Shown: positions 26,679 through 39,675, numbered from the stretch's first letter. The stretch is DNA of 64,000 nucleotides from Zerene cesonia (GCF_012273895.1 NC_052118.1:4861164-4925163); one strand, 5' to 3'. Notes: generated from the sequence alone by a model not told the origin. Numbers and translations are program-made.

Positions 26679-28619
26679 TATTTATAGGCACCCAATATTT
26701 AGAAACGTGTTTTTTCTTGTTTTTTGGGTATTTAAACTCAGCTTCTACATACAATGTAATTTTGACAGTACTGAAAGTATTATATATTCCACTGCTGCAA
26801 CTACTGAATTTAAGTCAACTTTGTGACGCGTAAATACGATGATGTTTTAGCGCAGCGTTAATAAAGTGCCAACGTGCTTCGTACCTACAATAAACCTGAA
26901 AGAGTCTTGACAGCGCTATTTCCTTTTATTTACTCTTAACGTTTCGAATCAAAACCGTCAGGTGCAAGGGACTGAGATCATTAGTACGGTTCATTCTGCT
27001 AACTACTTTCAAAGGATGTCCCACAAACCGAAGCTCTTTTCAAACTCGAACGTGATGCTGCAACTTTCTATCACACTTTGAAATCTCGCTGATGTAGTTT
27101 ATATGTGTTTTCGAAATTATGAACTCCATTGTAGTATGTAAGTTAGCAGTCAGACATATCTCGTAATTGCTTCTGGGTATATAGGTACAAATAGCCATAT
27201 ATGACTAATTGATGACTAGTTGTACCTATATAGTTATCCAGACTAGACTAGCCTGCCGCAGTTGTATACTGCGGTAAATTACACCACATGTTACACTAAT
27301 AAATTTCATATAATGTGTCAGCTTCGATACAGAATATATCAGTGAAGTTTGAATTTTTGACACGCTCTTTTAAGCTGAAATAATTAGGGGTTGCTGAAAT
27401 TGGCAGGATGAGTATTCGATTTGCGTTGGTTCAACATTTAAGGGAATTTGTGCAGGCGAGTGCTAAGTGGTGAATCCGATCGATATCTCGCTAATGAGTG
27501 GTGCGTGACGTGCGGTTTTACCATGTGTGAATGTTGAGCATGCGGCGTACATATAATAATCGTTACTTATAGAAGTATGCAAAAAAATTGCTAGCTATTT
27601 GTCTGGCTTCATCACATCGCAACTTATTAAAGAGGATAAAGAGTGAAACATCTAATTCTAAGAAAATTTCGTTTGACTATGCGAATGAAGCCTCGGCTGG
27701 AAAGCTTATATTTTCAACTAATTTCTTTATAAGAAACGGTATAATTTTTATCACCTTAAACATTGACACATTGTCTCCTACTACTGAAAATGAAGGTTTA
27801 CAAATTAATACAAATATATACAGCTATTAGATTAAAAATACGGATGCAACGTTTGAGTTTCATTTATATCTTTTCAGGAAATTAAATCCGTTTCATATAA
27901 TTTCATTATACAAAAATATCATAAAATAAATCTCGTACAAGAGCACTTGTATAAAGTCGTCTCGAGCTCCGGTAATGCAGCCCAATTGCATTAAATAGCA
28001 TCGCACAAAATAATCCGTTTTATGAAACAGTCGAGTAGATGGACTTATGCAGTTTCATTAGTATTGACCTCTCAATAAAAGTACCCATTAAAATCATAGC
28101 TACCTATTATTAATTTTATAATAAAGTATATAAAAAAATTTCAATAGTATCTAAAATGATAAGTTGAAATGTTTGATATTAAAGTCAAAATAATTGAAAT
28201 ATGTAATAATTGATAAATGATTTTAAAGTCAACAGTTATAGATAGAGACGATTTGTGGAACCATATTATTATAGTTCTAAATTCATTTTATAAGTTATCT
28301 TTACAGACTAAAAGATACTATCTAAGAATAAACGGTACATCGCGAGTCGCTACAGTCAGTGGTTCCGACCGACAGGGCAGCATTACTCAGTTCCTATCTG
28401 ATGTCGTCTGCTAATTGCCTAGAAATACAGATACAGCTATTTTCGAACTTTCATAAATTTTTAAACTTATCTCCGAAAAAAGCTCCATTAAATATATTTC
28501 TATTCTATTTAACACTACTTCAATTTTATTAAACTGGTAAATTTAATGTTGCTGATAAAAAAATATCTTTTAGCACAGTTGTTATAATTTTGTCATTAGA
28601 AGTTAAAGAAAAAAAGTAT
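26679..28619. other. Non-coding DNA downstream of the LRR gene
   Basis: No gene recognised. A small inverted repeat CCGCAGT..ACTGCGG lies near 27257-27275, and TATAGGTACAA near 27179-27189 recurs inverted as TTGTACCTATA near 27220-27230. Confidence 0.45.
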
Positions 28620-28885
28620 AATAAAAGAGGTTTATTATTCTCAATATCTTTATTACATTCATGTGGATCGTTGAAGATGCATAACATTCGAATATATTAT
28701 TTTACATAAAGCAGTTTAAACAAAACAACTCGTACAAATAGAGTCAGTAAAACAAGTATTCCAAAGGCAAATGTTTTATGGTCCAACGTATACTAAATGA
28801 ACGGACCCATTCAATGTAAAATTTCGCATTACACTCTCACATATTATACAATATTTACAGATACAATATTGAACACCACAGGCGG
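28620..28885 (-). other. Likely 3' UTR and poly(A) signals of the LRR gene
   Basis: On the minus strand, AATAAA hexamers lie at 28654-28649 and 28636-28631, about 235-255 nt past the stop codon. This places transcript ends near 28610-28630. The stretch is AT-rich and non-coding. Confidence 0.55.
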
Positions 28886-29935
28886 TTAGCTGTTTGCAAG
28901 GAAAGCGATGGACACAATAGTTAGCGCGAGAGAATGCTCTAGAGCGTCTCCGACGGGGCTGGCTCCGGCGGCCGCTCGAGCGCGCGCGCTTCCGCCCCCT
29001 TCCCCGCGACACGCCGACCCCGCTGCACTAGCCAAACTCCGACCCCGCACTTTCAACGGAGATATACACAAATTCTCTTCTGCAAAGTCGGCGGTCAAAG
29101 CCAACTGGTTCGCCAGTGGATCTCGACCACACTCACATGGCAAATGATTGCCACGTATTATGATATTTTCCACCTCCAGCACGACCGCTTCAGGCGATTC
29201 GAGCATATGATTTCCAGTCATTTTAAAAGTATGGACACTATTATTCTGTATTAAAGAAAGCTCCTCGATACCATCAATTTTGTTATTACACATTTCTAAA
29301 ATGTCCACCCGCCGCAATCCATCAAAGGCGCCTACGCGTATAACTCCCAGATCAGATTCTCGTAAAGCCAGCCGACCGACGCGGGTTAATCCAAAGAACG
29401 TATCCGGCATCAGAGCCGGTAAATCCATGTAAGCTAGTTCCAGTACTCCGACTCCTTCTAAACCAAAGAAAGCCTTCGGCTCGATGGATTTTATACCAGA
29501 CGGTAATTCTATTTGAGAAACATCATTTAAACCAGAAAAAGCATGAGCCAATATTCGCTTTATGGGATTATTCCTTATCGAGATAAGTTTTATAAAATTG
29601 GTTCCGGCAAATGCATAGCCTTCGATTTGCGCTATTCGATTATGCGACAGGACGATTGATGATATATTCTGGAGCGCAGCGAATGCGAACGCATCCACCG
29701 TAGCGAGCGGCGTGTGTTGTATGTAGAGCTCATCCAACCGCGGCAGACCTCGAAAGGCGAAAGGGCGTATGCGCGTCAGATTACAAGCGTCGAGAGACAG
29801 GCGGCGGAGTTGTCTGAGATGCGCAAATGCATCGGACCGTAGGACGCGAAGATCAGCCCTCGACAGTGATAGCTGCATTACATTGGAACTTAATGCTGAC
29901 GGCACCCCTCGTAAACTTGCACTGTTGCACACGAC
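28886..29935 (-). CDS. Last coding exon of the LRR gene: LRR array, LRRCT, hydrophobic tail
   Basis: This exon carries residues 50-398. It is preceded by a pyrimidine-containing acceptor (TTGTATTACAG) and ends at TAA 28888-28886. It encodes VVCNS, completing the LRRNT cysteine motif begun in the previous exon, then the whole LRR array and C-terminal cap. Its last 50 codons before the tail are far more GC-rich than the rest (alanine/arginine/glycine-rich, ARARAAAGASPVGD), giving a local GC spike at about 28960-29030. Confidence 0.93.
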   Translation of the reverse strand, partial: VVCNSASLRGVPSALSSNVMQLSLSRADLRVLRSDAFAHLRQLRRLSLDACNLTRIRPFAFRGLPRLDELYIQHTPLATVDAFAFAALQNISSIVLSHNRIAQIEGYAFAGTNFIKLISIRNNPIKRILAHAFSGLNDVSQIELPSGIKSIEPKAFFGLEGVGVLELAYMDLPALMPDTFFGLTRVGRLALRESDLGVIRVGAFDGLRRVDILEMCNNKIDGIEELSLIQNNSVHTFKMTGNHMLESPEAVVLEVENIIIRGNHLPCECGRDPLANQLALTADFAEENLCISPLKVRGRSLASAAGSACRGEGGGSARARAAAGASPVGDALEHSLALTIVSIAFLANS

Positions 29936-32385
29936 CTGTAATACAAATGAAAATATACATTCTGGAAACTTTGTTTTAACAGTTTTGTATTACGTTATAA
30001 TGTTTTGTGCTTCTTGAATCTCAATATATATATGTGTCGTTTAATTAATAAAACTCATTGTCCTTAGGAAGTAAAAAGAATATCTACGCTCTTACGGATG
30101 ATATTTTCTTTCTTTTATTGGCACGAAATTCTATAATAAAAAGGATCAACCATATTCATATTTTTATTTAACCTATTTTAAGGCAATACATATAATGTTT
30201 ATAACATTATAATTATTATATATTATTAAAGAAATTAAAAATATACATATGACAGATTATTGAGCCCAAAACGAGCTTAAACTGGGGGCCGGTTTGGTAG
30301 AAGATTATTATAAATGTGATATAAGCATGGATGTAATATACCAACTATAAACATAATATAACAACTAAATTAGTAGGTAGTTCGTAAGTTCGTAATTTTA
30401 ATTTTAGTTAAATAATAGTTTTTAATAACGTAATGTAATAAATGTTCTGTATCTATAAAGGGTTATGAATCCGCGCATGAACGTTTCGAGTAATGACTCG
30501 CAACACAATTGCCATTGTTTATTTTGTCAATAAAATTAATCCTCTCCCCACGCACACACCCTCACACCCATATTGTGATTGAATTGTTCCAAACTTAATC
30601 TTTACAAATAGACCGACACCAAAATCGAAATCAACTCCGTTTATACAGCATAGATTAAATGCAAATACTCATTTTTAACAAAGTTTTGTTGTGTATTTAT
30701 GTGCCAAATAATTTATTATTAAAGATAAACTATTCTTACTAAATGGGATATTACATTATATTAATATTGATTTTTTTTCAATTAAATTAAAAAACTTGCC
30801 TTCTGTTATATATAATTTATACAGAAAACAAGAAATTTTCTTACAATGGCGTCGCTTACTTCGAAACAAGTAGGCAATTCGCTTGTACTTCAGTAAATAT
30901 TTCGTAATACCATCATTTAGCATCAGGAGAATGAGCTCGAAGGGACGCTTTTATTTCAATTGCCGGACAGCAGGTGTTATCCATTATAAGGAAAATTATA
31001 TTCAATAAGAATAAAATTTCCCTCGGGCGCTAATGATAGAGGCTCCCGTGTAATGTATAAAGTGACTCGTGAGGGACCTTGGTGTTAATCGGCCTTATCT
31101 TTCTCACACGGTAAAAAGTATTTATATATAAGAATAAATAACTGTGTAAAGTGTAAAACGGAATCTGGTGAACATTCATCTAATAGGTTAATAATCCAGG
31201 TATAGATAGGAAACATAAAGACAAGATAATTCTGATATGTTAGTTCATTATTATTAATTCTCATGCTTTCAAGTAAATGTTTATGAAAAGACTAATACAA
31301 ACTAACCCAATTACAAATAATTAAATAGTGTTAAGTTATAGGCATCCACATATTATATTCCAAAATCCTCTAGTCGGTAGGTTAGAAGGAAAATGGAACG
31401 TTTTCGCAAACTTTTCTTATTATCTTAATAATCCTAATAATTGCCAGAAAGTTTTATCAATGTAGCTGTATTTTTTCGAAAAGCGCTATAAATATGGAAC
31501 TTGGATGATATTTCGTTAAAGACCCATTGTGATCGTTAATTTACATAGATAAGTTTGAGATATTCTTTCAAAAATATAAGCTTTTAGAAGTTATAATGCT
31601 CTCATAAAACAAAAACAAGTGATTTAACACAATTTTCTGTTTATTCATAATATAATATTGAAATAGCAACCTGAGATTGAGATAGACAGATGCATTGCGT
31701 TGGACAGGACGGTACGAGGGTAGGAGCAAGCGCCTGGTTGTTAACAGGCACAAGGGAGGCCCACGCCACCAATATAGTCCAACGCACGACCCACCTATAA
31801 AAAGTACACAATTACACCCAACATATTATTAATCGTTGCCTTAGAATACATCGTTAGAAACATAAATGATTGATGATAGATCTTAAATAATTAAAAACCA
31901 AAGAAGTGAAATATCTGTGAAACAATCGTCAGTAGGAATTATCGAACGTTCAAAACATTTGAAAAATGTTGCAGCATGAACTGAAAAAATATGCTGGATC
32001 GTGTTACAGAAATCCGCCTCACATCAATCAATGCTCTCACTTCACTATCAATTTATTTTCTGTTATTTTCTTTTATTGAACCTTAGTAATTAAATTGTAT
32101 ATATATAAGCTGTACAAAAATTTGATTTCCTATCAAGATACGGTTATAGATTATAGAGAATTCTTAGCATTTGCATATAACTTTACAAATATTTCTATAG
32201 TCGTATCTTATTTCATTAAATTAATCTCGGACTTTTATTATGTTCTCAGAACAGCAACGAACCTTTTATAATGCCGTTGACCTGACAAGGTCCGTAATTT
32301 AAAAGAAAGAAAATTTAATCAGCAATAAAGATGAAAATAATAGCAATAATCTGTCAGTTAACCTGATGGATAACGTGGGCGCCAT
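28886..32385 (-). CDS. Secreted or GPI-anchored leucine-rich-repeat protein, 3 coding exons
   Basis: Coding exons on the minus strand are 32385-32363, 31794-31671 and 29935-28886 (1197 nt, 398 residues). Junction phases fit: ATC AG|G TGG, then CAG|GTC GTG. An in-frame TGA lies upstream of the ATG. Residues 1-31 look like a signal peptide with hydrophobic core TILVAWASLVPV. An LRRNT cap follows (C38, C42, C44, C52). About nine 24-residue LRRs span roughly residues 71-300 with repeated AF..L signatures such as LPRLDEL. An LRRCT cap has C316, C318, C339 and C358. The last 14 residues (385-398) are hydrophobic, with no cytoplasmic tail, which suggests a GPI-anchor signal; a simply secreted protein is also possible. 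The family as a whole serves extracellular adhesion or ligand binding, so function here is inferred only. I cannot name the orthologue. Introns are 1735 nt (29936-31670) and 568 nt (31795-32362). Confidence 0.87.
31671..31794 (-). CDS. Second coding exon of the LRR gene: signal-peptide core and LRRNT cysteines
   Basis: This 124-nt exon is too short for simple ORF scanning. Its acceptor is TTTTTATAG and its donor is CAG|GTTGCT. It reads WVVRWTILVAWASLVPVNN, then a proline-rich linker and CPTQCICLSQSQ, exactly the first part of an LRRNT C-x3-C-x-C-x7-C motif. The last cysteine is supplied by the following exon. This dovetailing is strong evidence that the exon is real. Confidence 0.85.
32363..32385 (-). 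CDS. First coding exon of the LRR gene (23 nt) within a GC-rich exon 32363-32457
   Basis: The ATG at 32385 reads MAPTLSI plus two bases (AG) of an Arg codon that the next exon completes. The surrounding GC-rich block has a good acceptor (TTTTGTTCACAG) at its 5' edge, giving an exon of 32457-32363 with about 72 nt of 5' UTR. The donor AG|GTTAAC is non-ideal. An in-frame TGA sits 12 codons upstream of the ATG. The extension gives the signal peptide a proper basic n-region. Confidence is moderate because of the weak donor. Confidence 0.68.
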
Positions 32386-35356
32386 GGGCGGGCGCAGGCC
32401 AAGCGCGGCGCCCGCCGTGCGCCCTCACCTACGCCCCATTACCCATCCCGAGCCAGCCTGTGAACAAAACAATAATAAAAATGTATTTTGTTATTAATTC
32501 ATCTAACGTTTTTGACATTATGTATATTACGCATACATGTGAGAGACAAACAAGTAAAAAATATTCCAACTATAAAATTTTTATAGATGGAATATTTTAC
32601 TTATTTATTTATCTACTAAAATTGACTTTTTAAATAGACGTTTAAAATGTATTTCTCAATTCAACTGTATAGTCTACACGCTTCCCTCACACCGCCATCA
32701 CATATTCATTAACCAGCCAAAATATATTAAGTCGTAACCAGCCATAATATAACACACATACTACACACAAAACTAAGCGTATAGAGGTTAGTTTGTTAAC
32801 ATATGTAGTCGGAACAAGTCAGTGACCCGTCCTGTGAAAAGTTTTATTGTTTGCGTTTAGAATGACTTTCAGTTTTAACTCAGCTCACTAGCTAAGCAAC
32901 TACACGGATAACTTTTAATAGGAAAAGAAGGAATTACTATTCCGCAAACACCTGGTAACTGGGGAAATTTCAAATTTCATTCTAATATCAACTGAACTGG
33001 TTTCGATTTAACAGTCTACTGCTCAAGAGAAAAAGGACATTACAATGTAGTCAGTTCCAATTATACTCAGTAATTTGAGTGGAAATTGAAAAAGACTAGC
33101 CGTGTAGCATAATGGCAGTAGATCTCTCAATATAAAAAATATCATTGAAACTTATCATATGTACTAACCTATATTAAATATAAATAGAATACAAAATCAT
33201 CACTTTATACACATACAACTTTGTACTTACTGCTGTTGATTTTCATCAATTGTTTTTATTATAATGGCTTTAGTTTAAAAAACTTAACTAGACGTTAAAC
33301 AACAATGACAACACGCACAGCAATAACAAAACAAGGTAAATACTAGACATTTTAGTTCCATGTTCATATACAAAACCTGAAAGGTCGCTGCATAATATAA
33401 CATCTAGGCGGACTTAAACACCGACATTATTAAAAGGGCTATAATAAAAGCCTACATATAAATAATGGGCTGCAGACGTCGCAGTGGCTTGAAATACAAA
33501 ACACCGCTTTGAATAATGCCGGAGTCGGATGCCAAAAACTTAAAATTGCAAGAGTACGTTTACGCTGTGTGGAGATTCCCTCATCTCATTCGTCCCCCGA
33601 GCATCATTACGCCCGCCCGCGAGAGACACATGCTTTTAAACTAAACCATGCCCAAATTGCATGAGAAACTATTAATAAATAAATTAACGATAAGCCGGGA
33701 ACCACTTATTAAAGTACTCACTTAAAGAGCTACATTATTTATTTGACAGTTCCTACTATTTATAGTGGTAAATGAGTCTTACATTTGCATGTAGATATGT
33801 GCTAAAATCATTATATTATTGCGATAATCTCAAATACATCCAGTTGTGACATCCATGTAATACCAAGTCGGTTAATTATTTAGTCTCTACTTATAGGACT
33901 TCTGTCTTAAGTTATTATCATGCCAATATAAAAATATTTTACCTTTTGGATTTGAAGTACATGGATCTCACAACTATTAAAAATAGAGAGACTGGGCTGC
34001 GGGACTTGGGCTTTTTTACAGGATGTTTTTGATGACATTAAAACAATATCATTGTAATATACTAATGACTCAAATAGCGTTTAAAAATTAAATTCATAAA
34101 GCCATATTTCTATAAAAAAGGAATCAGAAAGCATCCAATTCACGCAAATAGGTAGATACAATTAACTAGTTAACGTAATGAATTCGCCACTTTGCAATTA
34201 ACCAACGAACTGAGTATACCTACGTATTCCCATAGATTGCGTGAAGATATTAATTTAATTTATAATAGAGCCTCTCTCTTAATACATGTAAAATCTCATC
34301 TCAATTTTAATTACTTCGCAGCTTGAATAGATACTTACGGTTATAAAGATGTTAATTATTAATTACGGAATGATTCCATCGAAAATGATGTTATTTCGCT
34401 GCCGATTTCCTTTGTTATTTTTATTTCTGTACGCGAACTGAGTGCTCAACTAATAGAAATATTCGTTAATAAACAATCACATAGGTCAGTCAACCTATCA
34501 CCTTGAAAATCTCTATCTTAAAAAATAACTTACGCATTCTGTAGTACTTCTAAAACAAAATTTAAATATAATTTTGCTCTCTGGTCATTAGGTCCTTTGC
34601 AACGTCATTATCGCTACAGATAACCTAATACCATTTTTATTATATTTCACTTAATTGTTAGTTTTCATTCGCCAATGTTCTTCAACGTTGAGTTTATTTC
34701 ACGAGTATCTACCAACAACCGTTTTTGTTGTCCTACCAAAAGAACGTAATATTATACAGTATAAATACACTGAAATAAAACTGTGTATACGAGTATATCG
34801 GATCGAAACTACAGTTTCTTGTTTGTCATATTTCCAATTAATCTTGGTAAATTTTATAACATCCAGTGTAGTGGACAACTTTAATTGGTTTCCACCGACT
34901 GAGCAATCAATCATCGACCGCACGGTGCAGGAATTCTTGTGCGTGCTACTATTCATTACCGAAATATTAGATTTTTATCATATACTATTCATAATTTATA
35001 CTAGCAATTTGTGTCAATAAATTTGTCAAAGATAAATGTAACAATATGAAATAGTTTTATTATTTCTATAAAACATAGGTACATCTAAATATAATTATTA
35101 CTATATATATTACTATAATGATTAAAATTAATAATTATTTTCCCACAGCTTCGATCACATAATACCTGAATAACGTTACGGTAAACCCCCACATGTTTAC
35201 AAGCAAATATTCGTAATGACTATATTAGTGGCTTTCTCTCAGTACAATATACCTTTACCAACCAGACTAAATAAATCATGGAAAAAATCAATGTAAAATT
35301 TTAAAACTATGAAAACGTTCAGCAATCAGGCTTTGCATACAAAATCATATATAAGA

Positions 35357-35730
35357 ACTAGCTGCACCCGGCATACGCTGTTCTGCCTTGCTCTTATCAT
35401 TTAGGGGTATGAAAAATAGATGTTGGCCGATTCTCATAGATACCGGATAAGCACAAAAAATTTCATCAAAATTGGTCAAGCTGTTTCGGAGGAGTATGGC
35501 AACGAAAACTGTGACAAGAGAATTTTATATATTAGATTATATAATACTAGCTGCACCCGGCAAACGCTGTTCTGCCTTACTCTTATCATTTAGGGGTATG
35601 AAAAATAGATGTTGGCCGATTCTCATAGATACCGGATAAGCACAAAAAATTTCATCAAAATCGGTCAATCCATTTCGGAGGAGTACGGCAACGAAAACTG
35701 TGCCACGAGAATTTTATATAAATTAAATTA
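35357..35730 (+). repeat. Tandem pair of a dispersed repeat, period 189 bp
   Basis: Two units start ACTAGCTGCACCCGGCA (35357 and 35546), share GGGGTATGAAAAATAGATGT and AATTTCATCAAAATYGGTCA, and end GAGAATTTTATATA. About ten differences are visible over roughly 180 bp. Same general class as the 14746 repeat but a different subfamily. The short open frame at 35609-35851 is repeat-derived. Confidence 0.8.
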
Positions 35731-36235
35731 TCATTATTTGTTAATTCAACTACAAAGTTCGAATCGATTTATGTTCACTGCGCACTTACAAATCGTTTAT
35801 ATCATTACACTTATGATACATCTAGCATCTCTCTCTGTGAAGAAGACGTAAATAAATGACACTCAATTACGTGTATGAAATAGATTAACGGAGTACATTA
35901 CCTTTGCTACACTTGAAAGGAGACACAAGTTATACTAATAATGTAGTTACTCCTGAAGCAGGTGATTTATTATTCAGTTTTAAAACTACTTACTTCACTA
36001 AACGCAATATCACAACTCTTCCTTGTTATAACATTGTACACCTTAAAAACTTAGTTACATAGTGAATTTCAGATAAATCATATTGTCTGATATTCATTAT
36101 ACAACTGTTAACATTGGTAGTTGGAGGCTACAGCGAGGCTTGAGAAAAAATGCAGAAGGAACGTATGTTTGACATTGTCAAACAGTGTTAAAATCGCCTA
36201 ATATAGTGCAAAGACATGAATGATTAAATTATTGG

Positions 36236-36375
36236 CCTAAAGCCTTCCTCAATAATTCCTAATAAATGGGCTATCTAAAACTGCAAGAATTTTTCAAATC
36301 GTACCAGTAGTTCTGAGATTAGCGCGTTCAAACAAACAAACAAACTCATCAGCTTTATAATACTAGTATAGATAA
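36236..36375 (+). repeat. 3' end of a common lepidopteran repeat
   Basis: GGGCTATCTAAAACTGCAAG, TACCAGTAGTTCTGAGATTA, GCGCGTTCAAACAAACAAAC and CTTTATAATACTAGTATAGAT form a familiar tail phrase. It probably continues the family of the 35357 tandem pair. Confidence 0.62.
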
Positions 36376-37395
36376 ATTTCTATGTCCACCCCTATAACGC
36401 TTCTTCTAATCTCCAATCTCAACAGATATAATAGTGTGCGAAATTTAGTAGGTAATAATATAATAATTATATAATAACTCCAGTTTCTCCATAATCATTT
36501 ACAACATATTGCTTGTACCATATATTTCACACAGCATTAGAACAGGCTGGCATACTTTAGCACAACAAGAGATTAGTAAACTTAACAAAGTTTGGTCGGA
36601 GTGGTTCGCCCAGTTCGTAATTTATGATTATAGTCACAGCCCATCCATGGAATTAGTTTGCGATAGCTGTATTACGAAAATTTAAAAAAACACTTACTAC
36701 TGCGTAACCATCGCATAGAGCATATTACGTGGATATGTGTCCATGGGTCACGATATTTTATGTGATGCTGATTTTACGCGGCTCTTAATATAAGGGGGTA
36801 TGAACTAAACTGTAAACTATACGCTATAATTGTACGCATTCCATAAAAGTCCGTTGTATTTATGTTCAGCGAAAAAGTAAATCTTTATAACAAAAAAATG
36901 TATTAGTACTATTATTTTTGCAATACTGTTTCAACAATTTAACTTCATCGTTCGTGTTTTAAGAAAAGCATGAAGCAGCTAGGAGCGGAAAAGCTGAAAT
37001 TTCCCGGGAGGAAATGGCTCGACCGCGAGGAATGAAGAGGGATACGAGACTAGTTGCTTCGAGTTTATATTTTTAAAACGTCAATATGCAAATAACCACT
37101 TGTTAAAAGTTCTTCTACTATTTATTGCAGTTATTCAAACTTTAATACTCAGTCTATTGCTTTGTGAATCATTCATTCTATAGTTTTATAAATAAGTGAT
37201 CAAATTTACATTATATTATTTTAAATTATCTATTGTCAATTCTAAGGTTAATATAGACTTAATAATATAATTAAATTAATACTGAATAGGTGTACTCGTT
37301 TTGTGTTCCTAGACCAATTAGTTTAATTTGATATCTATTTGCGTTCATTCATCTTAAGATAATAAATAACTCTTCTTATCAACTTATTGCAAAAA

Positions 37396-37560
37396 CGGAG
37401 GAGGTTTTAAATTCGATTTTTTTTGTATTTTTTACCCCATACCTTTTTACTAGATGAACCAATTTTTATAATTATTTTTTTATGTGAAAGCCGGTGCCTC
37501 CCATGTAGTCACATTTAAATTTGGTTTAGTTCTGACAATTCTATTCAATTGGAGGCAGTT
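37396..37560 (+). repeat. Dispersed repeat with CGGAGGAGGTTTTAAATTCG start
   Basis: ACGGAGGAGGTTTTAAATTC, a T-rich segment, ATGAACCAATTTTTATAATT, AAAGCCGGTGCCTCCCATGT and TTTGGTTTAGTTCTGACAAT form a phrase common in lepidopteran genomes. Related end fragments lie at 26019-26060 and 43845-43882. Confidence 0.6.
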
Positions 37561-37589
37561 TAGTTTCTTGTTAAAATAATAATAATTAA

Positions 37590-37965
37590 ATATGTAGTAT
37601 CCTCGCACGTAGTCTTCACGTGAGAGGACGCAAAAATAGATTCTCATATATTTTCGGAAAGCACCTAGTCAAGGAAATAAATCAATATCAGATGAATAGC
37701 AAAGAGAAAGTTAAGTGAAAAAATTTTGTCTTTTCATTGTCGACATTCCGTGGCATACAAATCCTCTCCCCAAACTGTCTCCGGCAGAGGCGCCGGATGA
37801 CAACCTCCCTATTATCGTCCGTTTGCGAAAAGCTTTTAAAACATTTCCTAATTTTATTAAAGCCTTCGGTAAGTCTTTCCCAATTTTTTTTACCTTTCAT
37901 CGGAAAATACGACAAACGCATTAAAATTTGTACAAATTTAATGTGGTGACATGCTTCCAAATTAT
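37590..37965. repeat. Possible dispersed element with open frames on both strands
   Basis: Three overlapping 69-94-codon frames occupy this interval on both strands, around CAGAGGCGCCGGATGACAAC. The block is richer in GC than its surroundings, and the GGCGCC..GATGACAACCTCCC phrase resembles a dispersed lepidopteran repeat as I remember it. No protein domain is recognisable, so I do not call a gene. Confidence 0.35.
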
Positions 37966-38068
37966 TTGTCAAATGCTATTGTAATATTATTACACTTTTC
38001 TTATATTTTCATTAAAATTCATCGCAATTTTCCCAATGTTAATCACTACATTGGTTTTTGATGTTTTT

Positions 38069-38152
38069 TTTTTATAGGTAAAAAATTTAAGATAAAGGCT
38101 TATAAGTACAATACATCCATTAAACTACTCCGAATTTAACGCGTGGGAAGTC
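38069..38152 (+). repeat. Partial copy of the CCGCGGGC-ended repeat
   Basis: A poly(T) run, then CATTAAACTACTCCGAATTT and AACGCGTGGGAAG, matches the 3' part of 8465-8680; the terminal CCGCGGGC is decayed. Confidence 0.5.
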
Positions 38153-39675
38153 GTAATACAAACTTTACTTAATTTTTTTGTAATATTTTAATATTTTAAA
38201 TGCTGGTTAAGCTGTGCCTACCTATAATTTAGATACGTAAGTACTAATGTGTTGATGTATATTTTAATAGTTTAAACAAGAAAATTATGTATCTAGTCGG
38301 TAATCTTTTCTTTAAATAAATAAATAAACTCATAATTAGATTCAAATTATTAATTCAATATTTATATAAGACGTTAGTAATTTTCGTCTAATCTAATTAA
38401 TACGACCTTACCTTGTAGTTCAAGAGGCATTACACGGAGTCAGAGACTTGGCATAGTCACGTCTTAGCTAATTAGCAAAATTCTTACTGATTCAACTAAA
38501 ATTCTGAACAGAATACCGTCCTAAATCTATTTGCGATGTTTGACTTGTGACTTTCTGAAGTCGAGGAAGAACTTCGTGCACGAGTTTATAAGTAGTTTAA
38601 AGTCGAAGATCAATTTAAAACAGTTTTATTATAATGAAATTTTGGCTAAAAGAATAGACATATATCTATATTATACTTATTACAAAGATGTATGAAATTT
38701 CTAACATTTTTTTATAAGCTAATATTCGAAAAAACGTCGGGTTGCATTCTAAGTTTGCAACATTTTTACATAGATAATTAGTAAATTAAAAAATATATAA
38801 ACATGTAAAATTTAATAAGTATTAACGAGAACAAAAATTTTCTTTTGAAAAATAAACAAAGTAACATCCCACTTAAAGTTCTTATAGAAAAATATAGCAG
38901 CGGGAAGGATTAAAAAATCGAAGGACTTTTCCCGACGTGAATCCTTAATAGAGACCTTCCTTTACAAGATTAACATTCAGTGCGGCCCGCGAGTCCGAGC
39001 TTGTGCTCTTGTACAATACCCAAGTACAAAATAAAAGCCCTGCACGTATTCCACGTTGAAAGCGGACTTCCTTAACGTCAGCTTAGTTTTTATTTCATAT
39101 TACGATGAAAACTACTGAAATTGAAAACGTAACTTTGCCCATAAAGATAATATTGGACGATGCAATTGTAATACTTGCCCAAGAAAAATATTAGAAAGAG
39201 AGATTATTAATTTTTGGTATTAGTTTTGGTAATATAAGAACTCATTATTAATCACTTCAGTGTAACATTATTGAAAGCTTCTTAAGGGAAATGCTATCAT
39301 TAATCCAAAATCTTAAACACTTAGTAAATGTAAAGCATCAGGAATATAGATTGAGCTGAAAGGAACGCTGTAAGAAGGTCTTTAATCTAATTTAAATTGT
39401 ATTTCTAAGAATAAATGATGTCGTTTAAAAAAGATTAACTTCTTTAGGTACTCAAGATAAATCATTAACACTTCGAAAAAATTGTCAAAACATTAAAATG
39501 ATTTATGGTAATTATTTCTTATATTAAAACATTAATCAACGTATGCAAAACATTAGGTAAATTAAAAACTATTGCGCACAGCACATCATACGCGGGACAT
39601 TTTGTTTAATATATTTCAATATAATATATTCCAATTCCCAATTTTCAAATATAGAATTCCAATACCGTTTCTTTT

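Noticed and set aside
28776..29147. Arginine/serine-rich minus-strand frame and an opposite plus-strand frame
   Set aside because: Out-of-frame shadows over the GC-rich C-terminal part of the LRR exon.
33098..33130. tRNA-like A box (CCGTGTAGCATAATGGCAGT)
   Set aside because: No B box at proper spacing and no cloverleaf; at best a decayed SINE.
34655..35020. 121-codon plus-strand frame
   Set aside because: AT-rich, no recognisable motif, no splice or homology support, and another frame overlaps it on the opposite strand.
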